A stretch of 64,000 nt of DNA, taken from a virus. This document shows positions 36,201 through 43,149 of this stretch, one piece after another; position 1 is the stretch's first letter; each line of letters begins with the position of its first letter. The notes under the pieces are model-generated. The model was given only the letters and a program-made list of their open reading frames with translations, searched no databases and was not told the origin of the DNA. The DNA is taken from positions 124,001-188,000 of IMG/VR virus record IMGVR_UViG_3300021962_000023. One strand, given 5' to 3'. The position numbers were made by a program, and so were the translations under genes.

Positions 36201-36826
36201 GCAAATGTTTCCATTTGAGATATTTTAATATTAGCAAAGGATGATACAACATTTGATTCAACTTTTAAACCATCAACTATTGTGTAAATTGGTGAAAGAG
36301 TTTCACTAATACTCGCCGATGGTCTTCTATAAAAACGAATTTTAGTTGTATTCGCTAAAGATGGATTAACATTTATTTGTTTTTGCCACTTTACATTATA
36401 TTGACCTTCCCATTCAAATGGAATAGGAGTATTTAATCCATTATTATTATATGATGATAATTCACCTAATATTGTAATTGTAGCAGGCCCATATGCCGTA
36501 TCGGGGTAAATGTGAACCGCTACTACTTTGGAAACACCCTCATAATATTCGGTAACAATTTCAGTTCCACCAACTGATGATGAAACTATACCTTCCCCTG
36601 GTTCGTGATAAATTACATTACCACTAGCATCTTTTATTTCTATCTTAATTAAGGTATCTGGTACCAAATATTCAGAACCTTGTATTAAAAATGCATTCTT
36701 ACCACCCGTTAAGGTATCTGCTAATTCGGTTATTTTAAAATATTCACTATTCGGATTAGTATCAGTAACAAATGTTTGATATCTATCCAAATTTTCAGCA
36801 AATAAAGTTTTTTGTATTACAGCCAT
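33257..36826 (-). CDS. Large tail fibre with C-terminal S74 intramolecular chaperone
   Basis: 1189 residues. The C-terminal 100 residues begin SSDKRLKENI near 1083 and continue HDIGVIAQQIEEVLPEVV, the signature of Peptidase_S74/endosialidase-type chaperones, which trimerise the fibre and cut themselves off at the serine. Residues about 460-510 are a serine-rich repeat (SSSVSSSITSL type) with heptad spacing, likely a flexible or coiled stalk. Two GTGTYNNSNT modules follow, beta-helical in type. The N-terminal 400 residues should attach to the tail. It starts 100 bases from the divergently read RHH gene. Confidence 0.9.
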   Translation of the reverse strand: MAVIQKTLFAENLDRYQTFVTDTNPNSEYFKITELADTLTGGKNAFLIQGSEYLVPDTLIKIEIKDASGNVIYHEPGEGIVSSSVGGTEIVTEYYEGVSKVVAVHIYPDTAYGPATITILGELSSYNNNGLNTPIPFEWEGQYNVKWQKQINVNPSLANTTKIRFYRRPSASISETLSPIYTIVDGLKVESNVVSSFANIKISQMETFAGDVKRIKVFRTSLGDISDSDLIQDILVESKELLTTYELSGSVVGNAGLFTSETLEKLWIADGVTTQLTSSRIDNGVKLNGGGYFKYSSSLNLSDISVYELGIDAFYSSSTASNLGIYISGSNNGEYLVGTLYGITPTKNLKDQTIQFTLPNAEPTASLYFSQSQSEWHLGNVSLKLTQDTAFSPSEIEFVTSMPTVIGNETYEFNFEFYDVNNNYVPVAVTQSALFTGGNNNLGGTITLISSSASSSLSQLYAVSSSISGTMTVYSSSASGSITSLSSSVSSSITSLSSSVSSSNSIILSSSLSKVQELADGQYSGSFIGDTTIYSPAIGGQVGYIKELFTVGDTSAAQINLDARTTTRKIYIGTGTYNNSNTAIYLDSAGQFSLKDQLKWNGSSLEVNGTINVTGGNAATQTYANTIGTNAVTSGSAAASLAGSNAALSASAAFTNAKSVADSIANGTYSGGTLISNDSIISPVIAGANGYISNVLKVGTNGITLDGTNKAIYVGTGTYNNSNTPFYFKSGSTDIFSLGSKLTFDGTNLAIQGGITATSLTLQAGVTVPNASVSGLGSLATRNSVNATYIDDNSITTGKVVANTLDASHISALEFSGKNAVFTTGQIGGWTINPDKLSSPPDGSGYSRLTFSPSPLIAVNNTSGNPKLTIRAGDLTDLGAGNSLTISFGSNNVMSWSDAVSTIGSQSLYGSGFSFSVSAAGTYSGTISMAAVGGIATTPGGWSGYLWVGVGWEIASDINFNNIVGTGTVGSNGISSTGTVSISASTNSIAFSAATSGTYYARLVWRRTQYSNTTATTQFYAKSSSVSNVSIASSVEATEITDKGFQVVNAQDTYLRIDRSSFTGAYVKIGGSLSATGNITAYASSDKRLKENIIPIENALDKIDKIDGVEFDWTEEYMEKEVGDDKDAQSLIKKHDIGVIAQQIEEVLPEVVMKREDGYLAVRYEKIIPLLIESIKELKKEITELKNNK

Positions 36827-36840
36827 TATTCTCTTTTTAA

Positions 36841-36848
36841 ATAAATAT
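36841..36848 (-). promoter_or_regulatory. ATATTTAT box before the S74 fibre gene
   Basis: Coding-strand ATATTTAT, 14 bases before the ATG at 36826. It shares the divergent gap with a correctly oriented TATAAATA at 36871-36878, so either could be the late element here. Confidence 0.4.
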
Positions 36849-36870
36849 TCTTAAAAAAATAAATCTACCA

Positions 36871-36878
36871 TATTTATA
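36871..36878 (-). promoter_or_regulatory. TATAAATA, exact T4 late-promoter core in the correct orientation
   Basis: The minus strand reads TATAAATA at 36878-36871, about 44 bases before the fibre-gene ATG. This is the T4 gp55-dependent late -10 sequence, and it is oriented toward the fibre gene, unlike the octamers near other structural starts. AT-rich sequence makes chance matches possible. Confidence 0.35.
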
Positions 36879-36879
36879 T

Positions 36880-36922
36880 AAAGAAAACTAATGAATAGTT
36901 TATTAAACTAAAGAAAACTAAA
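36880..36922 (+). promoter_or_regulatory. Candidate operator: palindrome flanked by two direct repeats
   Basis: AAAGAAAACTAA occurs at 36880-36891 and again at 36910-36921, with a 30-base period. Between them is a 15-base perfect palindrome, TAGTTTA-T-TAAACTA, at 36896-36910. It ends 17 bases before the ATG of the RHH gene. RHH proteins often repress their own gene by binding short repeats of this sort, so autoregulation is a reasonable inference. Confidence 0.5.
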
Positions 36923-36927
36923 GAGTT

Positions 36928-37107
36928 ATGAAATACGCTATGTTACAAATAAAAAAAGAAACCCATGAACTTCTCAAAAATTATTGCGAAGAACACGGGT
37001 TTAAAATGGGAAGTTTAGTGGAAAACTTAATTAAGAAACATGTTGGTGTAACTAAACCTCAAGCTAGTGTGTTGAAAGCTGACAAGGTTAGAAGTCAATC
37101 TTACTAA
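36928..37107 (+). CDS. Ribbon-helix-helix-like small DNA-binding protein; only plus-strand gene
   Basis: 59 residues starting MKYAMLQIKKETHELLKNY and continuing HGFKMGSLVENLIKKHV. A short strand (AMLQI) followed by a helix, a turn (HGFKMGS) and a second helix (LVENLIKKHV) fits the RHH (Arc/CopG-like) fold, which acts as a dimer. It lies opposite to all other genes and its 3' end overlaps that of the fused gp47/gp46 gene by 20 bases. The upstream palindrome and repeats (36880-36922) are a likely operator. An early or switch regulator is plausible. The ORF is clear and the fold assignment is moderately confident. Confidence 0.7.
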   Translation: MKYAMLQIKKETHELLKNYCEEHGFKMGSLVENLIKKHVGVTKPQASVLKADKVRSQSY

Positions 37108-40100
37108 ATCCATTTTCTTTTTTTATTTCTATCAATCCATCTACGATATCTCGCATTTGTTCTAAGTGAGAAATTACCCAAATGAAATCAAATTGAGTTT
37201 TAAGATACTGCATCATCATAAATAAGGATGATAAGTTATCACTATCCAATGTACCAAATCCTTCATCGATTACTAAAAAGTTTGGACGAGGTAAATTACA
37301 TACATTGATAAGTGCAACTCTAATAGCCAATCCACTTACGAATTTCTCCATACCACTACACATTTCTAATGGCCACTCTTGGTCATCATAAACTATTTTT
37401 GCATTAATTGATTTACCATCAACTTCCATTACAACTCCAAAATCTACTACTTGTGAAAGAATATTATTCACTTCATTTTCGATTACTGGCAATGCTTTAG
37501 AAATCAACTCATAAGGTATGCCATCTCTCTTAACTGCATCTAAATAATAGGTGTATAGGCGATTCTTTTCTTCTAATTCCTTAACATCATTCATCTTACC
37601 TTTTATCCCCTCTATAAACGAAGATATGGAAGAAATAGAACCATTCACACTTGCTATATCTTTAGTTACTTTTTTGATTTCACCTTCTATTTCGGATTTA
37701 GTTCTTTTTAAACCAGATATCACTTCGTTAATTTGTGCATTCTTTTTAATAGTTGCTTCATTGTCGTGATATTTCTGAATATTAACCTTAACCGATTCTA
37801 ATTGATGTTCTAATAATTCTTCTTTAGTATTCAATCCTTGCAATTCTGCTTCAGATTTTTCTTTAATAACAATTGCTTTACCATATTTAGCTCGCAACTC
37901 TAACATAGAATCGTATTGAGATTTTGCATCTTCAAACATATTCATAACATTAGAAAATCCACTTAAATCGTTTAAAGCTTCATCTACATTAACCTCTAAA
38001 TATTCCAAATCTTCTTTTGCTTTCATTGCATCTTTTACGAATACATTATCACAACAAAATTTACAATTAGGGTCATATTGGTGTGAATCCAAATGTTTAA
38101 TCTTCTCTTCCGCTGCTTCTAAAGTTTTTTGAGCAACATAGTAAATATTGTTTGCTACATTAAAATCCTTTTCGGCTTGTACATAATTGGAATTTGCTTC
38201 CTCAATATCAATATAATCATCTTCTGAAAAATAGAATTTCTTTTTATCTTCCATTGATGCTGATATCTCACTTATAACCTTTGTATAATTTTCTATATTT
38301 TCTACTTTGGCTTTCTTTTCTGCAAGAATGTGTAGGATATCTCTACCAATTGAATTTTGTTGTTTAGTTAAACTATCTAAATCCAAATTACCATCCATTG
38401 GAGTAAGTTCTGCACTTAATCCAACAATTCTATTATTTAAATCAGTAGCATCATCGTTTAATCTACCCAATTCTTTTTCTAAATCCTTTAATTCAACCTT
38501 CTTATCTTTTAATTCAGTTGCCTTATCAGCCAATTCAGATGTGAAATCGGTTTTCTTAAAGTTCTTAATTAGAACGGATACTTCTTTGATATCTTCGGTT
38601 GCAGTTTCATACAATTTATCGAATACATTCAATCCCATAAATTGTGCTAATAAATCTTTTCTTTCCGATTGTGATTTATCAATGAATAATGCGTTATTAC
38701 CTTGTAATGAAAGAGCAGTTAATACGAAATCTTCATACTTGCCAACATATTGTTCAATGATTTGGTTTGTATCTCGTCTCTCCGTTCCATTTAAAGATGT
38801 TTTATCATCCCCATCTTGTCTCCAGAATTGTACATCTACTTTAACATTCTTTCCTTTGTTAATTGTCTTTGCGGTTCTTTCGATATGATAATCCAATCCA
38901 TCAATTTGAAAGTGTAAATGACAAGAGAATTCTGATTTACGATTATTTAGAATATTAGCTGCTTTGTAAGCTCTACTACTCTTATCATATAAACAAAATG
39001 ATACTGCATCAAATAAAGATGATTTACCCTGTGCATTTGGTGCAAATAATCCCATCAATCCACCTAACTTTGTGAAATCAATTTTGTTATTCTCTCCATA
39101 ACTAAACATATTTGAAAACTCAAACTTAATTGGTTTCCATTGAATATTTCTTTGTACATCTTCATTTACAATTCTACTATTAATATCTCTATTGATTATT
39201 TGTAATTTATCCAAATCTTCTTTAACTACAAACGGCATCATTCTCTCAACATATTCATTGATAAGAGAGTTCTGATAATTGATATCCGAAATATCTTCAA
39301 AATCTAATTTGTTTAATCTATTACCTGTTTTTGATTTAGAAAGAGAATCGGTTCTGATAATTGTGAAATCCTCAACACCATACCTCATCTTAATTTCAGC
39401 CATTACTCTTTTAGTATCAGCAGAATCAGTATTAGATAAACGAACTCTTAAACGAGGTTTCTTTGGCATATCCGATACAATAGGAACTTTCCCATTATCA
39501 ATATCCATTGTGTAATATCCATAATCGTTGTGAATATCAACCGATTCGTAAGTCATTGTATCCAAATTCCAAACAAGGAATCCGTGCTTATCCAAAGTTT
39601 CACCAAAGTTTTGTTGAACCAATGAACCGGCATAAACTACTTTACAACCTTTTGGAGAAATCATCTCTTGTCTTTTATGAATATCACCTAATAAGGCTAA
39701 ATCATACCCATCGAACATATCGGTTGTAAAATGTCTACTACTTACAACATATCCAATATCTGTCATTGAATTATCAACTGGCCCGTGAAATAAAGCAATC
39801 TTTTTATTTCCACTTAAAGTTTCTGCTTTAGGCCAATTAGATTTATCATCAAAAATACTGAATACACCAAAATCCACTCCACCAATAGAGTAAACTTGCG
39901 TATCCCTCAAATATGTAAAGTTTGGTAAATTTAATGCCTCCACAATTGGAGTAAGTACATCCAATCTATCGGAATTATTCATATTACAATCGTGATTACC
40001 TGTAATAAGAATAGTTTCACAATGTTTAGAACATTCCGTAAATAACCAACTAATCTCTCTCACTAATTCGGGAGAAAGTTCCAATTTAGCATGAGCTATA

Positions 40101-40249
40101 TCACCCGCTAAATAAATGATTGAATCTTCAGTTCCTCTTTGACGGATTTCTTCAAACATTTTTTCAAACACCTGTCTATACTCATTGTGTCTTTTCACAT
40201 TACGGATGTGTACATCGGCAATATGATAAATCTTTTTTAATTTACTCAT
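37088..40249 (-). CDS. Fused gp47-gp46 (Mre11/SbcD-Rad50/SbcC-like) recombination nuclease
   Basis: 1053 residues combining two proteins that are separate in T4. Residues 1-340 are the metallophosphoesterase (D12-x-H14, D50 in LAGD, GNHD at 84-87). Residues about 360-1050 are the Rad50-like ATPase: Walker A APNAQGKSS near 400-408, two long coiled-coil arms, a zinc hook CKFC near 728-731, and Walker B LVIDEGFGTLD near 990-1000. The complex resects DNA ends to feed replication and recombination. The start overlaps the primase stop by 4 bases, so both are in one operon. Confidence 0.95.
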   Translation of the reverse strand: MSKLKKIYHIADVHIRNVKRHNEYRQVFEKMFEEIRQRGTEDSIIYLAGDIAHAKLELSPELVREISWLFTECSKHCETILITGNHDCNMNNSDRLDVLTPIVEALNLPNFTYLRDTQVYSIGGVDFGVFSIFDDKSNWPKAETLSGNKKIALFHGPVDNSMTDIGYVVSSRHFTTDMFDGYDLALLGDIHKRQEMISPKGCKVVYAGSLVQQNFGETLDKHGFLVWNLDTMTYESVDIHNDYGYYTMDIDNGKVPIVSDMPKKPRLRVRLSNTDSADTKRVMAEIKMRYGVEDFTIIRTDSLSKSKTGNRLNKLDFEDISDINYQNSLINEYVERMMPFVVKEDLDKLQIINRDINSRIVNEDVQRNIQWKPIKFEFSNMFSYGENNKIDFTKLGGLMGLFAPNAQGKSSLFDAVSFCLYDKSSRAYKAANILNNRKSEFSCHLHFQIDGLDYHIERTAKTINKGKNVKVDVQFWRQDGDDKTSLNGTERRDTNQIIEQYVGKYEDFVLTALSLQGNNALFIDKSQSERKDLLAQFMGLNVFDKLYETATEDIKEVSVLIKNFKKTDFTSELADKATELKDKKVELKDLEKELGRLNDDATDLNNRIVGLSAELTPMDGNLDLDSLTKQQNSIGRDILHILAEKKAKVENIENYTKVISEISASMEDKKKFYFSEDDYIDIEEANSNYVQAEKDFNVANNIYYVAQKTLEAAEEKIKHLDSHQYDPNCKFCCDNVFVKDAMKAKEDLEYLEVNVDEALNDLSGFSNVMNMFEDAKSQYDSMLELRAKYGKAIVIKEKSEAELQGLNTKEELLEHQLESVKVNIQKYHDNEATIKKNAQINEVISGLKRTKSEIEGEIKKVTKDIASVNGSISSISSFIEGIKGKMNDVKELEEKNRLYTYYLDAVKRDGIPYELISKALPVIENEVNNILSQVVDFGVVMEVDGKSINAKIVYDDQEWPLEMCSGMEKFVSGLAIRVALINVCNLPRPNFLVIDEGFGTLDSDNLSSLFMMMQYLKTQFDFIWVISHLEQMRDIVDGLIEIKKENGFSKIDF

Positions 40250-41205
40250 AAACTCATAATCTTGTTTAACAATAATTCCTCCGATGAAAACTCTTTAGTT
40301 TTCTTTAGTTCTTCATAAAACTTATCGTATCCAATTTCGGATGCATCTTTATCTTTCATATACATCATCTTAACATTGATACCTTGCTTACGAAAATATT
40401 CTGCTGCTTTAAGTGCTTCATTAATTGCATCATTATCCAATGAAATAATAATATCACTAACTCCACTCATAAAGATTTTTTCTACTAATAATTTTGATGG
40501 AAACTTACCTAATAATGGGATTGCGTTTCTTTTAATTGTAATTGCATCAAAAACCCCCTCACATAATATGATTGGTTCATTCCAATTAACTTGCGATTCC
40601 AAACAAATTACATTTTTACTGATTGGTGGGTTTTTGTATTTCATTTTCTCTTCTGGGTAATATGAACGAGAAACAAAGTAGTTTAATTGTCCATCGCAAT
40701 TATATGATGGTATAATTACTCTCCTACTATATAAACCTTCTTTACAATAACCTATGTTGTACTTAATAATTTCCTTTTGAGTGATTCCTCTTTCATTTAA
40801 ATAGTGAATAGCATGTTTATATTCGGGATTAAATCCCTTTGGTTCTTCTACTAAACTAATAAATTCTTTTGGTAACTGAATGAATACTTTTGTACCTTCA
40901 TCTTCGTTTTGAAGATTATAATTGGAATCCCCATATATTTCTCTAATAATGGATATGGTTTTTCTATCAACATCCAATCTCTTTAATAAAGAAGTTAATT
41001 TCTTACCACCACTATTACAAGTCCAACAATGCCATTTTTGAGTTTCGGTATTGACTTGTAGTTTTTGTTTGTGGTGATTACAAAATGGACAATAAAATGC
41101 TAATTCGTTACCCCTTAAATTGGAATAACTACCCAACGCATTAGAAAGCGTAGATACTACGATATTTTTGTCAGTACTTTTCAACACAATCCAAAGATAC
41201 GACAA
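40246..41205 (-). CDS. 61: DNA primase, T4 gp61-like
   Basis: 319 residues in the reading from a TTG at 41205. There is no ATG near the start, and other candidates are GTG at 41187 and TTG at 41184. Zinc-binding cysteines C39, C42, C60 and C63 (CPFC and CWTC) form the primase zinc ribbon. A Toprim core follows with CEGVFD near 214-219 and the acidic LDND near 251-254. It makes RNA primers for lagging-strand synthesis; no helicase is in the window. A host-type promoter (41192-41223) overlaps the proposed start, so the 5' end needs care. Confidence 0.85.
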   Translation of the reverse strand: MSYLWIVLKSTDKNIVVSTLSNALGSYSNLRGNELAFYCPFCNHHKQKLQVNTETQKWHCWTCNSGGKKLTSLLKRLDVDRKTISIIREIYGDSNYNLQNEDEGTKVFIQLPKEFISLVEEPKGFNPEYKHAIHYLNERGITQKEIIKYNIGYCKEGLYSRRVIIPSYNCDGQLNYFVSRSYYPEEKMKYKNPPISKNVICLESQVNWNEPIILCEGVFDAITIKRNAIPLLGKFPSKLLVEKIFMSGVSDIIISLDNDAINEALKAAEYFRKQGINVKMMYMKDKDASEIGYDKFYEELKKTKEFSSEELLLNKIMSL

Positions 41206-41223
41206 ATATTTTATATTTCCAAA
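41192..41223 (-). promoter_or_regulatory. Host-type promoter TTTG-N20-TATCTTTG
   Basis: TTTG at 41220-41223 and TATCTTTG at 41192-41199 are separated by 20 bases on the minus strand, a full match to Bacteroidota TAnnTTTG. The -7 element ends just upstream of the candidate GTG/TTG start codons of the primase, implying a very short or leaderless transcript, or that the longer TTG start is wrong. Confidence 0.55.
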
Positions 41224-41227
41224 TATT

Positions 41228-41632
41228 TTAGAACCAATCTTCCGGTATTACCTTATCGGCATACTTAAATCCGTTCTTATCGCACCAATCTGCGTAAGTA
41301 GTTTTTGAGTTTTTACTTATCTTGTTCTTTGAATTGGAGAATACGAATCGTATATCCAAGTTGGGGTTTTGTTGTTTAACCAATAGATGTTTCTTTCTAT
41401 CAGCTGCAAGGAATCTGCCTTTGGTTTCTACGAAAATACCATTAGGCAACTTAAAATCAGGATTGTAAGTATGTTTAGAAGCAGGTATAATATAATCCAC
41501 TTTTTCGGACTCATATTTAACCTCAATCCCTTTACTTTCGATTTGTATTGAAATATTTTCTTCAAGACCAGATTTAAATCCGTATTTTCTAGCAACCCAA
41601 CTGCTAGATTTCTTTGTAACTTTTTTAGCCAT
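41228..41632 (-). CDS. T7-type endonuclease I (Holliday junction resolvase)
   Basis: 134 residues. Catalytic residues E24, D59, E69 and K71 have the same spacing (35, 10, 2) as E20, D55, E65 and K67 of T7 gp3. The surrounding NPDFKLPNG, VETKGRF and a C-terminal TTYADWCDKNGF are family typical. It resolves branched DNA before packaging; T4 itself uses gp49 (endonuclease VII), so this is a replacement. It lies upstream of primase and the fused nuclease, forming a recombination block. The stop of the small gene before it is about 10 bases away. Confidence 0.9.
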   Translation of the reverse strand: MAKKVTKKSSSWVARKYGFKSGLEENISIQIESKGIEVKYESEKVDYIIPASKHTYNPDFKLPNGIFVETKGRFLAADRKKHLLVKQQNPNLDIRFVFSNSKNKISKNSKTTYADWCDKNGFKYADKVIPEDWF

Positions 41633-41641
41633 TAAATTGGT

Positions 41642-41851
41642 TTATTTTTTTGCTTTATCAGAATATTTTTCTGCTTTTAATTCACCACCTCTACCTGCTT
41701 TATATTTTGCAGCTGTTAATACTTGTTCATCTACTTTTTTATTATCATTAGTAGTATATGGTGTTTTTGCCGCAACTCCTGCATCAAACCCAATTTTATC
41801 AACACCCAATGCTGATTGAGCTGCTTTGTATAATTCTAAAATCTTTGACAT
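41642..41851 (-). CDS. Small hypothetical protein
   Basis: 69 residues, basic and alanine/lysine-rich, ending GELKAEKYSDKAKK. No motif recognised. It has the ATATTTAT box (41870-41877) and a good AAAGGA Shine-Dalgarno sequence six bases before the ATG, one of the few in the window, suggesting high expression. That and its place beside virion genes make a small virion or assembly protein likely. It could start the late transcript that includes endonuclease I. Confidence 0.65.
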   Translation of the reverse strand: MSKILELYKAAQSALGVDKIGFDAGVAAKTPYTTNDNKKVDEQVLTAAKYKAGRGGELKAEKYSDKAKK

Positions 41852-41869
41852 ATTTTCCTTTGTTTAGTA

Positions 41870-41877
41870 ATAAATAT
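41870..41877 (-). promoter_or_regulatory. ATATTTAT box before the 69-residue gene
   Basis: Coding-strand ATATTTAT, 18 bases before the ATG at 41851. It is part of a 20-base sequence (41861-41880) repeated exactly at 56657-56676. Confidence 0.5.
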
Positions 41878-41880
41878 AAA

Positions 41881-43077
41881 TTATAAATCAAAACGAACAA
41901 TAAAATTGACTGGGATATCTGGTTCCGATTTGATTGGTTGTGGTAATTTTGCAACTGCTACTAAATCCATTTCATCATCATATAATCCAATTGTTGTTAT
42001 AAATGGTGCTAAGAATGAACCAGTAGTATCGATTGAACCACTCAAATCATAATGTTCAAATCCTGCAAAATGAGTAGAAGAACTTACAGAAGATGTGTAT
42101 CTAAAATCCAAACTATTTCCATTTTCTAATATAGATTTTTTACGAATATATTTAGTTCCGGCATTTGTTATAGCTTTATATACTTTACCATCGGTACCAG
42201 TAACATATTCCGATACCTTACCTACTTCAACTACTGCCGATGGGTTTTGTGATACATTAAATTCATCTTGATTAACAACCAAAAGATATTCATGCTCATA
42301 TATTGTTTGTGTAGATTTATATGATAAATCCCAATTGGTGTTAAGTAAATCATTAACGGCTCTCGTTATTACAATTAACCCCTGTGCATAAAATACATTA
42401 CCAATTTTATCAGTAGCTGCTGCTCCTTGTAAAAATGGTATATTATCGACAACCATTACACCACTCTCTACATCAAAACTGATAATATTCATATCATAGT
42501 CTACACCTTGATATCTTAAATTAAAACTACCTGATTGGATATCCCAATTTCCCGTACCCGTTTGAACGGATGCAGTATATCCTGCGCTTAGTAAATCTTC
42601 AAATAATAATACATTTGATTCCAACTCAACCGATACTATTGTAATAGTATCACCTTTTGCACTTATTAAATTACCATCACCATCATCTATAAATGGGTTA
42701 TCTGCGCCATCTAATAGATAAACAGAACCCTTCTTAATACCCTCACCAACATATACTTGTGGAATTGAAATTACCTTTGCACTTCCACTTAAAAATCTAT
42801 CTCTACCAGCCGATTCGGTTACATATGTATTAGATTTAGTACCACTTCTTAAAAATGGATTATCTTCATGTCCGTTGTAGAATTGAGCTCTTAATTGACC
42901 AAATATTGCTCTTTTTTGAAAAGATAAATCAGCATCAGTCGATAATGATGCAGATAAGTAATTACCATCCTCAGCTTCTAATAAAGAAATTGTATTTGAA
43001 GATTCATCAAAACTCCATTCTTTATAGGCTTTAAACGGCCTTATACTAATATCCGATTTTGGTATTCTTTTTAACAT
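41881..43077 (-). CDS. Virion structural protein, paralogue of 43150 at its C-terminus
   Basis: 398 residues, mostly beta strands with G, S and T. The C-terminal 35 residues (ITTIGLYDDEMDLVAVAKLPQPIK, shown in part) match the end of the protein at 43150 (ITTVGLYNDANELLAVAKTSKPI). In T4-like phages such paired proteins with this type of ending lie among tail and baseplate genes. No enzyme motif is present. A tail-associated role is inferred from position. Confidence 0.7.
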   Translation of the reverse strand: MLKRIPKSDISIRPFKAYKEWSFDESSNTISLLEAEDGNYLSASLSTDADLSFQKRAIFGQLRAQFYNGHEDNPFLRSGTKSNTYVTESAGRDRFLSGSAKVISIPQVYVGEGIKKGSVYLLDGADNPFIDDGDGNLISAKGDTITIVSVELESNVLLFEDLLSAGYTASVQTGTGNWDIQSGSFNLRYQGVDYDMNIISFDVESGVMVVDNIPFLQGAAATDKIGNVFYAQGLIVITRAVNDLLNTNWDLSYKSTQTIYEHEYLLVVNQDEFNVSQNPSAVVEVGKVSEYVTGTDGKVYKAITNAGTKYIRKKSILENGNSLDFRYTSSVSSSTHFAGFEHYDLSGSIDTTGSFLAPFITTIGLYDDEMDLVAVAKLPQPIKSEPDIPVNFIVRFDL

Positions 43078-43084
43078 ATCGTAT

Positions 43085-43092
43085 ATAAATAT
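43085..43092 (-). promoter_or_regulatory. ATATTTAT box before the 398-residue virion gene
   Basis: Coding-strand ATATTTAT, 7 bases before the ATG at 43077 and directly after a terminator hairpin (43103-43125), the usual order for a new transcript. Confidence 0.45.
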
Positions 43093-43102
43093 CTCTGAAA
43101 CT

Positions 43103-43125
43103 AAAAACCCACCAATTAGGTGGGT
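43103..43125 (-). terminator. Intrinsic terminator
   Basis: On the minus strand ACCCACC-TAATT-GGTGGGT is followed by TTTT. The 7-base-pair stem is GC-rich in an AT-rich genome, and the loop is 5 bases. It follows the 404-residue virion gene (stop at 43150) and precedes the ATATTTAT box of the next gene, so it separates two transcription units. Confidence 0.8.
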
Positions 43126-43149
43126 CTAAAGTTCATTAGTTACTCTCTA

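Noticed and set aside
38307-38888. Plus-strand ORF of 193 codons
   Set aside because: Antisense to the Rad50-like coiled coil, which has no stop codons by composition.
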